A stretch of 14,203 nucleotides of DNA from CAZQCV01 sp964591665 (GTDB lineage Bacteria; Patescibacteriota; Minisyncoccia; Phycocordibacterales; UBA9973), in NCBI GenBank assembly GCA_964591665.1, contig CAZQCV010000018.1, forward strand, positions 1 to 14,203, in the 5' to 3' direction. Positions 1 to 6,189 of the stretch are shown one piece after another. Both the position numbers and the translations under genes were made by a program. The number at the start of each line of letters is the position of its first letter. The first letter of the stretch is position 1. Below the pieces are notes generated by a model. That model was not told the DNA's origin and did no database searches. It saw only the letters and a program-made list of their open reading frames with translations.

Positions 1-1
1 G

Positions 2-72
2 CTGCCCGTCAAGGACTCGAACCTCAATACCCAGGACCAAAACCTGGTGTCCTACCATTAGACGAACGGGCA
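2..72 (-). tRNA. tRNA-Gln (anticodon UUG)
   Basis: Read on the minus strand, the sequence folds as a full cloverleaf. The acceptor stem is TGCCCGT/ACGGGCA with discriminator G. The anticodon stem CCAGG/CCTGG encloses the loop TTTTGGT, giving anticodon TTG, which reads CAA/CAG. The T arm has stem TGAGG/CCTTG, with two G-U pairs, around loop TTCGAGT. The U1-A72 pair and G73 fit known glutamine identity features. The window stops one base past the discriminator (a C), so whether CCA is encoded cannot be seen. The gene lies 29 bp downstream of dnaX with no promoter of its own visible, so it is probably made from the dnaX transcript. Confidence 0.96.
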
Positions 73-74
73 AT

Positions 75-95
75 ATGTAGTAGAGAATACTACAT
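75..95 (-). other. Stem-loop between dnaX and tRNA-Gln
   Basis: The arms at 75-82 and 88-95 form a perfect 8-bp inverted repeat (ATGTAGTA and TACTACAT on the plus strand) with a 5-nt loop. It fills most of the 29-bp gap between the dnaX stop and the tRNA. No T-run follows it in the direction of transcription, so it is not a standard intrinsic terminator. It could be a processing or 3'-end stability element of dnaX mRNA. The role is inferred. Confidence 0.5.
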
Positions 96-101
96 TTTCT
101 G

Positions 102-1148
102 TTATTTCGCAACCAGACTTCCCTCTTTCGTCTCTACAAGCGCCATTTCAAGCGCAAGTGTCTCGTCAGGAAATGCTTTGTGTTTCTCATACCAGGTGAG
201 CATACGGAGTAGTGTCACTGAAGTAATGTTCGCCGCATAACTATCAATCATACGCTTTGCAAAGTCTCGTTCCATATCGCTCACATCTTTTTGTGCTTTA
301 AAAGTAGTCGGACTCACCCGTGCGAGAAGTACGAGCCGCAAGAGGTTGATCGTACGACGGAACAAGAGCGCGAGTGAGGTTGCCGTAGTGGAGAGATTAT
401 GGAGTTGTGTAAGTGATACGTCGATGTTGCCTGAGAGCAATGCTTCAATATATGTCTCACTCATGGTGTATGGTGGCACACCTGTTACGGCTTCTACCAT
501 ATCAACGGTAATTTTCTTTTTATCTGAAGCATCGAGTACTTGCTGGAGTACACCATGCGTATCACGAAATGATCCATCACCAAGCAGTGCGACAAGCTCT
601 GCCCCGTCGGTTTCGATTGTGTAGCCTTCTTTTTTTGCGATGTCGATAACGAAGTCCTTGAGTAAGGCTTCTGTCGGTGAGGTAAACCGTGCGACATGGC
701 AACGTGAGATTATCGTCTCTGGAACTTTGTGGAGTTCTGTCGTTGCAAGAATAAAGATCACATGTGCTGGTGGTTCTTCGAGTGTTTTGAGGAGTGCATT
801 GAACGCAGCTTTTGAGAGCATATGCACTTCATCGAGAATATATACTTTGTATTTAGAAGAAACAGGAAGTGTCGAAACCGCATCGCGAAGTTCTCGAATA
901 TCATCAACGCCGTTATGAGATGCAGCATCTATCTCGTAGAGGTCGACTGGCGCAGTTCCGAGTTCACGTGCAAAGATACGCGCGAGCGTTGTTTTACCAG
1001 TACCGCGTGTTCCAGAAAAGAGGTAGGCATGAAGCGGTGCATTGGTCGCGACAGCTTGTTTGAGATTTTTGACAATAGCTTCCTGACCCCAAACATCTGC
1101 AAAGGTATCTGGTCGGTATTTGCGATAGAGAACGTTACTTTCGTGCAT
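102..1148 (-). CDS. dnaX: DNA polymerase III clamp-loader subunit gamma/tau, short form
   Basis: This is the AAA+ motor subunit of the clamp loader, which loads the sliding clamp at primed DNA. The family is clear from the N-terminal YRKYRPDTFADVWGQ, the Walker A motif GTRGTGKTT (46-54), Walker B LDEVH (105-109), LLKTLEEPPAHVIFILATT with the sensor 1 threonines (136-137), ISRC with the arginine finger (149), and a sensor 2 segment DGSFRD (191-196). At 348 residues it stops after the clamp-loader core: the tau-specific domains that bind DnaB and the polymerase are absent. Also missing is the four-cysteine zinc module that bacterial DnaX carries between Walker A and the EIDAAS segment. Here ARIFARELG runs almost directly into PVDLYEIDAAS. 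The ATG start is supported by an extended -10 element ending 9 nt upstream. No Shine-Dalgarno is seen. It is the last protein gene before tRNA-Gln. Confidence 0.96.
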   Translation of the reverse strand: MHESNVLYRKYRPDTFADVWGQEAIVKNLKQAVATNAPLHAYLFSGTRGTGKTTLARIFARELGTAPVDLYEIDAASHNGVDDIRELRDAVSTLPVSSKYKVYILDEVHMLSKAAFNALLKTLEEPPAHVIFILATTELHKVPETIISRCHVARFTSPTEALLKDFVIDIAKKEGYTIETDGAELVALLGDGSFRDTHGVLQQVLDASDKKKITVDMVEAVTGVPPYTMSETYIEALLSGNIDVSLTQLHNLSTTATSLALLFRRTINLLRLVLLARVSPTTFKAQKDVSDMERDFAKRMIDSYAANITSVTLLRMLTWYEKHKAFPDETLALEMALVETKEGSLVAK

Positions 1149-1157
1149 ATGCTAGAC

Positions 1158-1166
1158 AGTATACCA
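1158..1166 (-). promoter_or_regulatory. Extended -10 promoter of dnaX
   Basis: On the minus strand TGG-TATACT (an extended -10) ends 9 nt before the dnaX ATG, so the expected start site lies only 2-3 nt before the codon. The -35 region at 17-bp spacing is just a T-run, which belongs to the purA terminator. The stretch TATACTGTCTAGCATATG is nearly identical to the one at serS. Confidence 0.7.
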
Positions 1167-1180
1167 AAATAAAGGGAAAT

Positions 1181-1217
1181 AAAAAATGCATATTGGGTTT
1201 CCACCGCAATATGCATT
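1181..1217 (-). terminator. Intrinsic terminator after purA
   Basis: A perfect 11-bp inverted repeat (arms 1207-1217 and 1185-1195; AATGCATATTG/CAATATGCATT) with an 11-nt loop is followed on the minus strand by six T residues (1186-1181). It begins 22 nt after the purA stop. The T-run also occupies the place where the -35 of the dnaX promoter would lie, so terminator and promoter are physically nested in this 91-bp gap. Confidence 0.85.
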
Positions 1218-1239
1218 GTATTATGTATTGTTATTCTTT

Positions 1240-2577
1240 TTAATAACGAAGGATGTCGTCACGTTTTGGACCGTGACTCACCATTGTTATTTTTGTATCC
1301 TGTCCATTACTTTGTATTCTCATATCAATATATTTTAAATACAATTTTAATTCTGGAACCAATTCGGTATCATCTGATGACATCTTCCAACTCTTGTGCG
1401 AACGAAAGGCAGTAAATTCTTTCACCGTAGAGATGTCAAACGGAAAGTCATCAATGTGTTGGTCTTCTAAATACGAAGAAAGAACTTTGACTTCATCCAA
1501 CGGATTGATATCTACTTTCGTAATTATCAATTCATCTACATCGTTTATTTTCAAAGCAAACAAAAGCTGAGGTATATCCAGCCAACCACATTTACGCGGT
1601 CTTCCAGTTGTTGCACCAACTTCTTGTCCAGCTTCCTGTAACAACTTTTGAATGTCTTTATCTTTTATCTCAGATGGAAATATTCCTTCTCCAACTTTGG
1701 TAGTGTACCATTTGGCAACGCCAATGGTTTTTCCAAAATATTTCATAGGAACACCGAGCCCAACAGGAGCGGCACCAGCAATCGTATTGCTAGAGGTAAC
1801 CATCGGATAACAACCGAAGTTGTTATCGAGCATAGTTCCCTGCGCACCTTCAGCAAGTACATCTTTGCCTTTATCCAACTGGTCTTGTAACCAGAAGCTG
1901 TCAACAAAGTTGACGTACAGCGGTAAGTCCATAAGGTCGTGCTTAAATTGATCTATTACCTGCTTCTTTTCATCTATCGTTGGCAATACATAACCGTACA
2001 CGTCTGCATAAAACTTCAATTCTTCTTCTACAGCGTTTACAAAATTTATGTATTGATCTGAGATAAAAAAATCAGGATTATTTAAAACGTCGCCAAATCT
2101 GAAAGCTATTCGGTCTTTAATATCAGAATAAGCAGGACCAATGCCTTTACCAGTCGTTCCAACACTTGCATTACCTTTTGAATGTTCAATTGCTTTGTCC
2201 AAATACTTATGCAGCGGATGTATCACGAACGCATGTTTTGAAACAAAAATTCTATCTTTTATAGATAAATTTGTTTCCAATATTTCACATGCACTTTTGA
2301 TTTCCGACAAAAGTACCGTTGGATCAACAACACAACCAGGACCTATGAAGTTCCACACATTATCGTGAAGAATTCCGCTCGGCAGATTATGTAGTACCAA
2401 TTTTTTACCTTTATGCCAAAGCGTATGTCCTGCATTAGGACCACCTTGGAATCTGGCTACTATGTGATAGTTCTTTGCCAGATAATCGACAATTTTTCCT
2501 TTGCCCTCATCACCCCACTGGAGTCCGAGGACGATGTCTATCCAACCCTGGATAACATCTGATTTTTTTCTTTTCAT
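1240..2577 (-). CDS. purA: Adenylosuccinate synthetase
   Basis: It catalyses IMP + aspartate + GTP to adenylosuccinate, the first committed step from IMP to AMP. Recognised by IDIVLGLQWGDEGKGKIVD (13-31, with the catalytic Asp 23 and glycine-rich loop), GGPNAGHT (45-52, His 51), SVGTTGKGIGPAYSD (138-152), AEGAQGTMLD (242-251), VGEGIFPSE (295-303), TGRPRKCGWLD (324-334) and the C-terminal SHGPKRD. At 445 residues it is of normal length. It has about a dozen basic residues before the family's usual start, and no alternative start codon lies nearer to the conserved block. It follows guaB by 24 bp on the same strand, which places both enzymes of the IMP branch in one unit. No Shine-Dalgarno is visible. 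The ARFQGGPNAGHTL and LPSGI wording reminds me of Bacteroidota-type PurA, so transfer is possible but untested. PurB, needed to finish AMP synthesis, is not in the window. Confidence 0.97.
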   Translation of the reverse strand: MKRKKSDVIQGWIDIVLGLQWGDEGKGKIVDYLAKNYHIVARFQGGPNAGHTLWHKGKKLVLHNLPSGILHDNVWNFIGPGCVVDPTVLLSEIKSACEILETNLSIKDRIFVSKHAFVIHPLHKYLDKAIEHSKGNASVGTTGKGIGPAYSDIKDRIAFRFGDVLNNPDFFISDQYINFVNAVEEELKFYADVYGYVLPTIDEKKQVIDQFKHDLMDLPLYVNFVDSFWLQDQLDKGKDVLAEGAQGTMLDNNFGCYPMVTSSNTIAGAAPVGLGVPMKYFGKTIGVAKWYTTKVGEGIFPSEIKDKDIQKLLQEAGQEVGATTGRPRKCGWLDIPQLLFALKINDVDELIITKVDINPLDEVKVLSSYLEDQHIDDFPFDISTVKEFTAFRSHKSWKMSSDDTELVPELKLYLKYIDMRIQSNGQDTKITMVSHGPKRDDILRY

Positions 2578-2601
2578 GTACTATCGTTTTTGATGAAAAA
2601 A

Positions 2602-4113
2602 TTATTTAAAAATAAGGTCTCGTGTACCACTCTCTATTTTACCTAGTTGTGTTTGATGGATAAATTTTGGATTGGTTTGAAGTTCTTTGATATTTTTAGC
2701 ACCTCGGTACACTCTCATCGATTGAACAAGTGCACCAAGATATTTATCAATAATATCTTGAACAGGACCTTTGTAAGGAACTAAACCACTTACACCTTCT
2801 GCTACTTTTTTGATTACACCTGGTTTTACTAAGTAACGATCATTTGCAACACCGAGACTGGCTTTCATCGCTTGTTCAGAACCCATACCACGATATTCTT
2901 TATATCTAGCGGTACCTTGTTCGACAATAATCCCAGGTGCTTCATCGGTTCCAGCAAAAACAGAACCCATCATGACTAAGTCAGCTCCAGCAGCCAGTGC
3001 TTTTACGATATCACCAGGAGTCTTTATACCTCCATCTGCAATAAGTGGAATATTTGCTTTTTTTGTTACTTTAGTGACTTCACGTATCGCACTAAATTGT
3101 GGAAATCCGTTACCAGTCATTTCACGTGTAGTACAAATCGCTCCAGGTCCAACACCAACTTTAACAGCATCAGCGCCGGCATCGATAAGACGTTGTGCGC
3201 CTTCGGCTGTTACAACATTACCTGCAATTACAGGAATATGCGAATATTCCTTTTTTAATCTTTTAACAATGTTGATAACACCCGATGAATCACCTTGTGC
3301 AGTATCAATACATAAAACATCCACGCCTGCTTTGATCAAGGCTTCTGCCCTTTCATACCCATCATCTCCAACACCGATAGCTGCACCAACCAGAAGTCTT
3401 CCTTTTGAGTCAACGGCCATATTGGGGTACTTACTGATATTTGCAATATCTTTTTTAAAGTAAATTCCTATTAACGTATGGTCGGTTTCAGACGCAACTA
3501 CCAATAGTTTCTTTTTATCTTTCTCTTTCATAATCTCTTTTGCCTCATCAATTGACGTGCCTTTATAGACAATAGAAAGTTCAGTAAAAGGAACCATTAT
3601 TTTGCTTAGTAATTTTTCAGGATGATCACTGTAATTGTTAATACGACTTTCAGTGACGAGACCGATCAGTTTCTTATTATCATCAATAATAGGAAATGTT
3701 CCGAAGCCATATTCGCCATAAAGCTTTAATGCATCTCCAACTGTTTGTGACGCAAGTAAGGTATGCGGATTAGTAACCATGCTTGATTGGTGACGTTTAA
3801 CATGTATTACTTCGCGGCACTGTGTTTCAACAGAACAACCACGATGTACAATGCCGACACCACCATTTCGTGCCATTATGATAGCCATAGCAGATTCTGT
3901 AACAGTATCCATTGCTGCAGCGATGAACGGAGTATTGATTTCAATACCACGGCACAACTGAACGCGAGTACTTATAACATCATCTGGTGTTAAACCAGAA
4001 TAGTTTGGTACTAAAAGTACATCATCAAAGGTCAAGCCTGGTGGAATTACTTCACCGGGTCTACCAAAAATCGAGTAAATATACTCGAGAAAATCTAAAA
4101 ATAATTTTTTCAT
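2602..4113 (-). CDS. guaB: IMP dehydrogenase
   Basis: It oxidises IMP to XMP with NAD+, the rate-limiting step to GMP. The 503-residue protein shows GLTFDDVLLVPNYSG (26-40), AAAMDTVTE, a pair of CBS domains (about 103-225, inserted in the barrel as usual), DTAQGDS (270-276), IAGNV (296-300), GVGPGAICTTR (320-330) with catalytic Cys 327, ADGGIKTPGDI (359-369), MGSVFAGTDEAPG, YRGMGS (407-412), the flap dyad Arg 426-Tyr 427 and VPYKGPVQD. The catalytic set is complete, so it should be active. It starts with about 24 residues, MKKLFLDFLEYIYSIF and onward, before the usual beginning; these are hydrophobic/aromatic and of unknown role. It is preceded by a 92-bp gap with its own promoter and a palindrome, and is followed 24 bp later by purA. 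GuaA is not in the window. Confidence 0.97.
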   Translation of the reverse strand: MKKLFLDFLEYIYSIFGRPGEVIPPGLTFDDVLLVPNYSGLTPDDVISTRVQLCRGIEINTPFIAAAMDTVTESAMAIIMARNGGVGIVHRGCSVETQCREVIHVKRHQSSMVTNPHTLLASQTVGDALKLYGEYGFGTFPIIDDNKKLIGLVTESRINNYSDHPEKLLSKIMVPFTELSIVYKGTSIDEAKEIMKEKDKKKLLVVASETDHTLIGIYFKKDIANISKYPNMAVDSKGRLLVGAAIGVGDDGYERAEALIKAGVDVLCIDTAQGDSSGVINIVKRLKKEYSHIPVIAGNVVTAEGAQRLIDAGADAVKVGVGPGAICTTREMTGNGFPQFSAIREVTKVTKKANIPLIADGGIKTPGDIVKALAAGADLVMMGSVFAGTDEAPGIIVEQGTARYKEYRGMGSEQAMKASLGVANDRYLVKPGVIKKVAEGVSGLVPYKGPVQDIIDKYLGALVQSMRVYRGAKNIKELQTNPKFIHQTQLGKIESGTRDLIFK

Positions 4114-4121
4114 GTCGCTTA

Positions 4122-4150
4122 AATTTATTTAGTTATGAAATTTGTTCCAA
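4122..4150 (-). promoter_or_regulatory. Possible start-proximal promoter of guaB
   Basis: TTGGAA (4150-4145), a 17-bp spacer and TAAATT (4127-4122) end 8 nt before the guaB ATG. Each hexamer matches consensus at four of six positions. The spacing to the ATG matches the start-proximal promoters elsewhere in the window, but the match is weak in this A+T-rich gap. It may be chance. Confidence 0.3.
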
Positions 4151-4158
4151 AATTTTGG
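4147..4158. repeat. 12-bp perfect palindrome in the guaB leader
   Basis: CCAAAATTTTGG is fully self-complementary. It lies between the upstream guaB promoter and the start codon and partly overlaps the possible second -35. It could be an operator half or chance in A+T-rich DNA. Confidence 0.35.
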
Positions 4159-4171
4159 GTTTTTATTTATA

Positions 4172-4191
4172 CTAAAATAACATTATTTTAG
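4172..4191. promoter_or_regulatory. Palindrome over the guaB promoter, candidate operator
   Basis: Two perfect 9-bp arms, CTAAAATAA and TTATTTTAG, flank a 2-bp centre. The palindrome covers the spacer and the -10 of the main guaB promoter. That position and symmetry suit a dimeric repressor site. It is not followed by a T-run on the minus strand, so it is not a terminator for dus. No regulator gene is in the window, so the binder is unknown. Confidence 0.45.
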
Positions 4192-4202
4192 AGAAATGTC
4201 AA
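4174..4202 (-). promoter_or_regulatory. Promoter of guaB-purA
   Basis: On the minus strand a perfect -35 TTGACA (4202-4197) is followed by a 17-bp spacer and the -10 TATTTT (4179-4174), which is preceded by TGT, giving an extended -10. The -35 begins only 3 bp past the dus stop codon. The predicted leader of about 50 nt is much longer than those of other genes here. Confidence 0.6.
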
Positions 4203-4205
4203 AGT

Positions 4206-5300
4206 CTATTTAGAGAGAAATGCCTCAACAATTTCTTTGATTTTTGATGCAGTGTTTCCCTCGTTCATGAGTCTGTCGCGAAGTTCTTTTGCACCTGCGA
4301 AACCGTGTACGTATGCTTTTATATGTTTTTTCATAATGGCGAAGTTTTTTATACCACCAAGTTCTTTTTCAAAATTTTCTGCATGCTCTACCATAACTCG
4401 CAACCGTTCGGGTATTGCGACATCAGAGACAGTATACAAACTATCCCCTCGTAGTTTCTTGGCAAATGATCGAGGTAACAATTGTAAAAGAAAATTCATA
4501 TTCCAAGACCCACGTTTTTTGACAGTTCGGTTATGATCAAAAAGCCAAGGATTACCAAAAGCTGCACGACCAATCATAAGTCCATCACACCCAGACATTT
4601 CTGATTTTACTTTTCCATCCCCGAGATCCATAACATCACCATTTCCGATAATAATAGTCTGTGGTGCAAGTTTGTCTCGAAGTGCAACGACGCGTCTAAC
4701 ATAGTCCCAGTTAGCAGGAACTTTGGAAAGATCTTTACGTGTACGTGCATGGATCGTAAGTGCTTGAATATCTTCACCAAGAAGCACTGGGATCCACTCA
4801 TCAATGATTTCTTTATTGTAGCCAACACGTGTTTTTACAGAAAGTGGAATATCTTTGCCAGCATCTCGAATACCTGCTTTTGCTGCACGAATAATCTCAA
4901 CAGCAATGTCTGGAGTTTTTATCATTGCACTGCCACAACCTTGTTTCTCTATCGTGCGATCAGGACAACCCATGTTTATGTCAACACCATCGAATCCAAG
5001 CTCCGCACAGAGCTTTGCAGCAGAACGCATGTTTTCTGGGTTACTTGAAAAAAGTTGCGCGACAACAGGACGCTCATTTTCACGATATCGCAAGTCAACT
5101 AACAGTTTTTCTCGTCCAGTAGGATGTGCAAGTCCATCTGCAGAGACAAACTCAGTCCACAGGACATCTGGACCTCCACCGCCTTCTCCGTGCCGAGAAT
5201 ATTTCGCGACCAAGTTTCGAAATACCACATCAGTGACATCAGCCATTGGTGCTAGTGCAAAAAAAGGTTTAGGTAATTTTTTCCAAAAATTATTCTTCAT
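4206..5300 (-). CDS. dus: tRNA-dihydrouridine synthase
   Basis: An FMN enzyme that reduces uridine to dihydrouridine in tRNA D-loops. Recognised by FALAPMADVTD (14-24), DINMGCP with catalytic Cys 112, GSAM, LSVKTRVG (Lys 156), LTIHARTR (His 184), IIGNGDV and LMIGRAAFGNPWLF (241-254), all in the usual order of the TIM barrel. A helical C-terminal domain follows. Two local insertions stand out: a glycine-rich HGEGGGGPD near residues 37-45, and a basic/hydrophobic stretch between the FMN site and the C-terminal domain (about 258-295) that looks longer than in DusB-type enzymes. The sub-family (A, B or C) and the target uridine cannot be assigned. Its start overlaps the end of the ftsQ-like gene by 11 bp, so translation is probably coupled. 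No Shine-Dalgarno is seen. Confidence 0.93.
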   Translation of the reverse strand: MKNNFWKKLPKPFFALAPMADVTDVVFRNLVAKYSRHGEGGGGPDVLWTEFVSADGLAHPTGREKLLVDLRYRENERPVVAQLFSSNPENMRSAAKLCAELGFDGVDINMGCPDRTIEKQGCGSAMIKTPDIAVEIIRAAKAGIRDAGKDIPLSVKTRVGYNKEIIDEWIPVLLGEDIQALTIHARTRKDLSKVPANWDYVRRVVALRDKLAPQTIIIGNGDVMDLGDGKVKSEMSGCDGLMIGRAAFGNPWLFDHNRTVKKRGSWNMNFLLQLLPRSFAKKLRGDSLYTVSDVAIPERLRVMVEHAENFEKELGGIKNFAIMKKHIKAYVHGFAGAKELRDRLMNEGNTASKIKEIVEAFLSK

Positions 5301-6186
5301 GGGTAACTACGGTTTGATCTGTAAATTTAAAATATACTTTGTTTGTGAAACGAAGATCCAGATATTCGAGTTGATCTGGCTCTTTTGCCATTTGCGTTTT
5401 AAGTTTTTCAACCTCAAGCGCAGAAAACAGGTTGCGAAGCGCTTTATCAAGTGGTACTCGAGCATTTAATCGTATAATGTTTTTTTCAGAAGCAAGACTT
5501 CGTGAGAGTAAAATACGCGTTTCATCAGGAGTAATAAAAATACCATACGCTTTAAGATTATGTTTCTCAAGTTCTTTTTCAATTAACATAAAGGAATCAA
5601 TATCATCTTCCGTAAACAATGAGGTACCTAACACAGGCTTAATAATATCAGTAGAAACTTTGCGTCCAAAAATAACAAAATGTACTGGCCCAGAAAAGTA
5701 CGGGGCTTCACTAAAGAGCACTCCACTATCGTCTATAAACTGACACGGTTCATTCGAGGACGCGAGCTCTCGAGGGACATCACCACACCACAGATACATA
5801 CCTGTTCTCTCCGTGAGAGTAACACTGATCATGTGGAGTGAGCGCTTAGAAACTTGAACCGTATCTATTCGAGGAAATTCTTTCTGTAAAAATGTTTCTA
5901 TCTCAGCAGATGACATAAAAAGAATATTGGCTTTTGCAAAAATAAATAGCTTATAACCAGAAATATGGTTACGAACTGCTGCTTCTATTTTTTCTTTTTT
6001 AATGAGTGACGCACCTTGAACCTCTATTACTTGTACATTCCAAAACGATCGAGAAAATAAAAACACAAGCAAAACAACAACTACAAAAACAATCAGAGAG
6101 ATAATAATTCTCTTTTTATTGCGACGTTTCTGTTCTCGTTCTCGAAGAGCGCGAGTTTTATCAGTGATTGCCCGCGTTTCTTTCAT
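5290..6186 (-). CDS. ftsQ: FtsQ/DivIB-like cell-division protein
   Basis: The 298-residue protein has the FtsQ/DivIB plan: a highly basic cytoplasmic tail (about 1-25), one transmembrane helix (about 26-45), a POTRA domain (about 50-127, with VQVIEVQGASLIKKEKIEAAV and RIDTVQVSKRSLHMISVTLTER), then a beta domain ending in LEYLDLRFTNKVYFKF, which is the typical last FtsQ block. In other bacteria FtsQ links FtsB/FtsL to the septal synthase. The protein would face outside. Two cysteines, in YLWCGD and EPCQF, lie close together at the start of the beta domain and might pair. The gene begins 3 bp after serS and overlaps dus, so it is expressed with translation genes and not in a dcw cluster. The domain layout is clear, but the division role is inferred from the family. 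Confidence 0.85.
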   Translation of the reverse strand: MKETRAITDKTRALREREQKRRNKKRIIISLIVFVVVVLLVFLFSRSFWNVQVIEVQGASLIKKEKIEAAVRNHISGYKLFIFAKANILFMSSAEIETFLQKEFPRIDTVQVSKRSLHMISVTLTERTGMYLWCGDVPRELASSNEPCQFIDDSGVLFSEAPYFSGPVHFVIFGRKVSTDIIKPVLGTSLFTEDDIDSFMLIEKELEKHNLKAYGIFITPDETRILLSRSLASEKNIIRLNARVPLDKALRNLFSALEVEKLKTQMAKEPDQLEYLDLRFTNKVYFKFTDQTVVTHEE

Positions 6187-6189
6187 ATA

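Noticed and set aside
960..975. parS-like site with core TTCACGTG inside dnaX
   Set aside because: Only about 10 of 16 positions match the consensus parS palindrome, and it lies in conserved coding sequence. No good parS was found in the window by eye.
2972..3463. 163-codon plus-strand ORF opposite guaB
   Set aside because: It is the antisense shadow of a well conserved enzyme and shows no domain or promoter.
4172..4191. The guaB-upstream palindrome as a terminator for dus
   Set aside because: It is almost all A-T and no T-run follows on the minus strand; its place over a TTGACA promoter suits an operator better.
4855..5469. 204-codon plus-strand ORF opposite dus and ftsQ
   Set aside because: Its sequence is Ser/Arg/Cys-rich as expected for a reverse-strand shadow, and it crosses two real genes.
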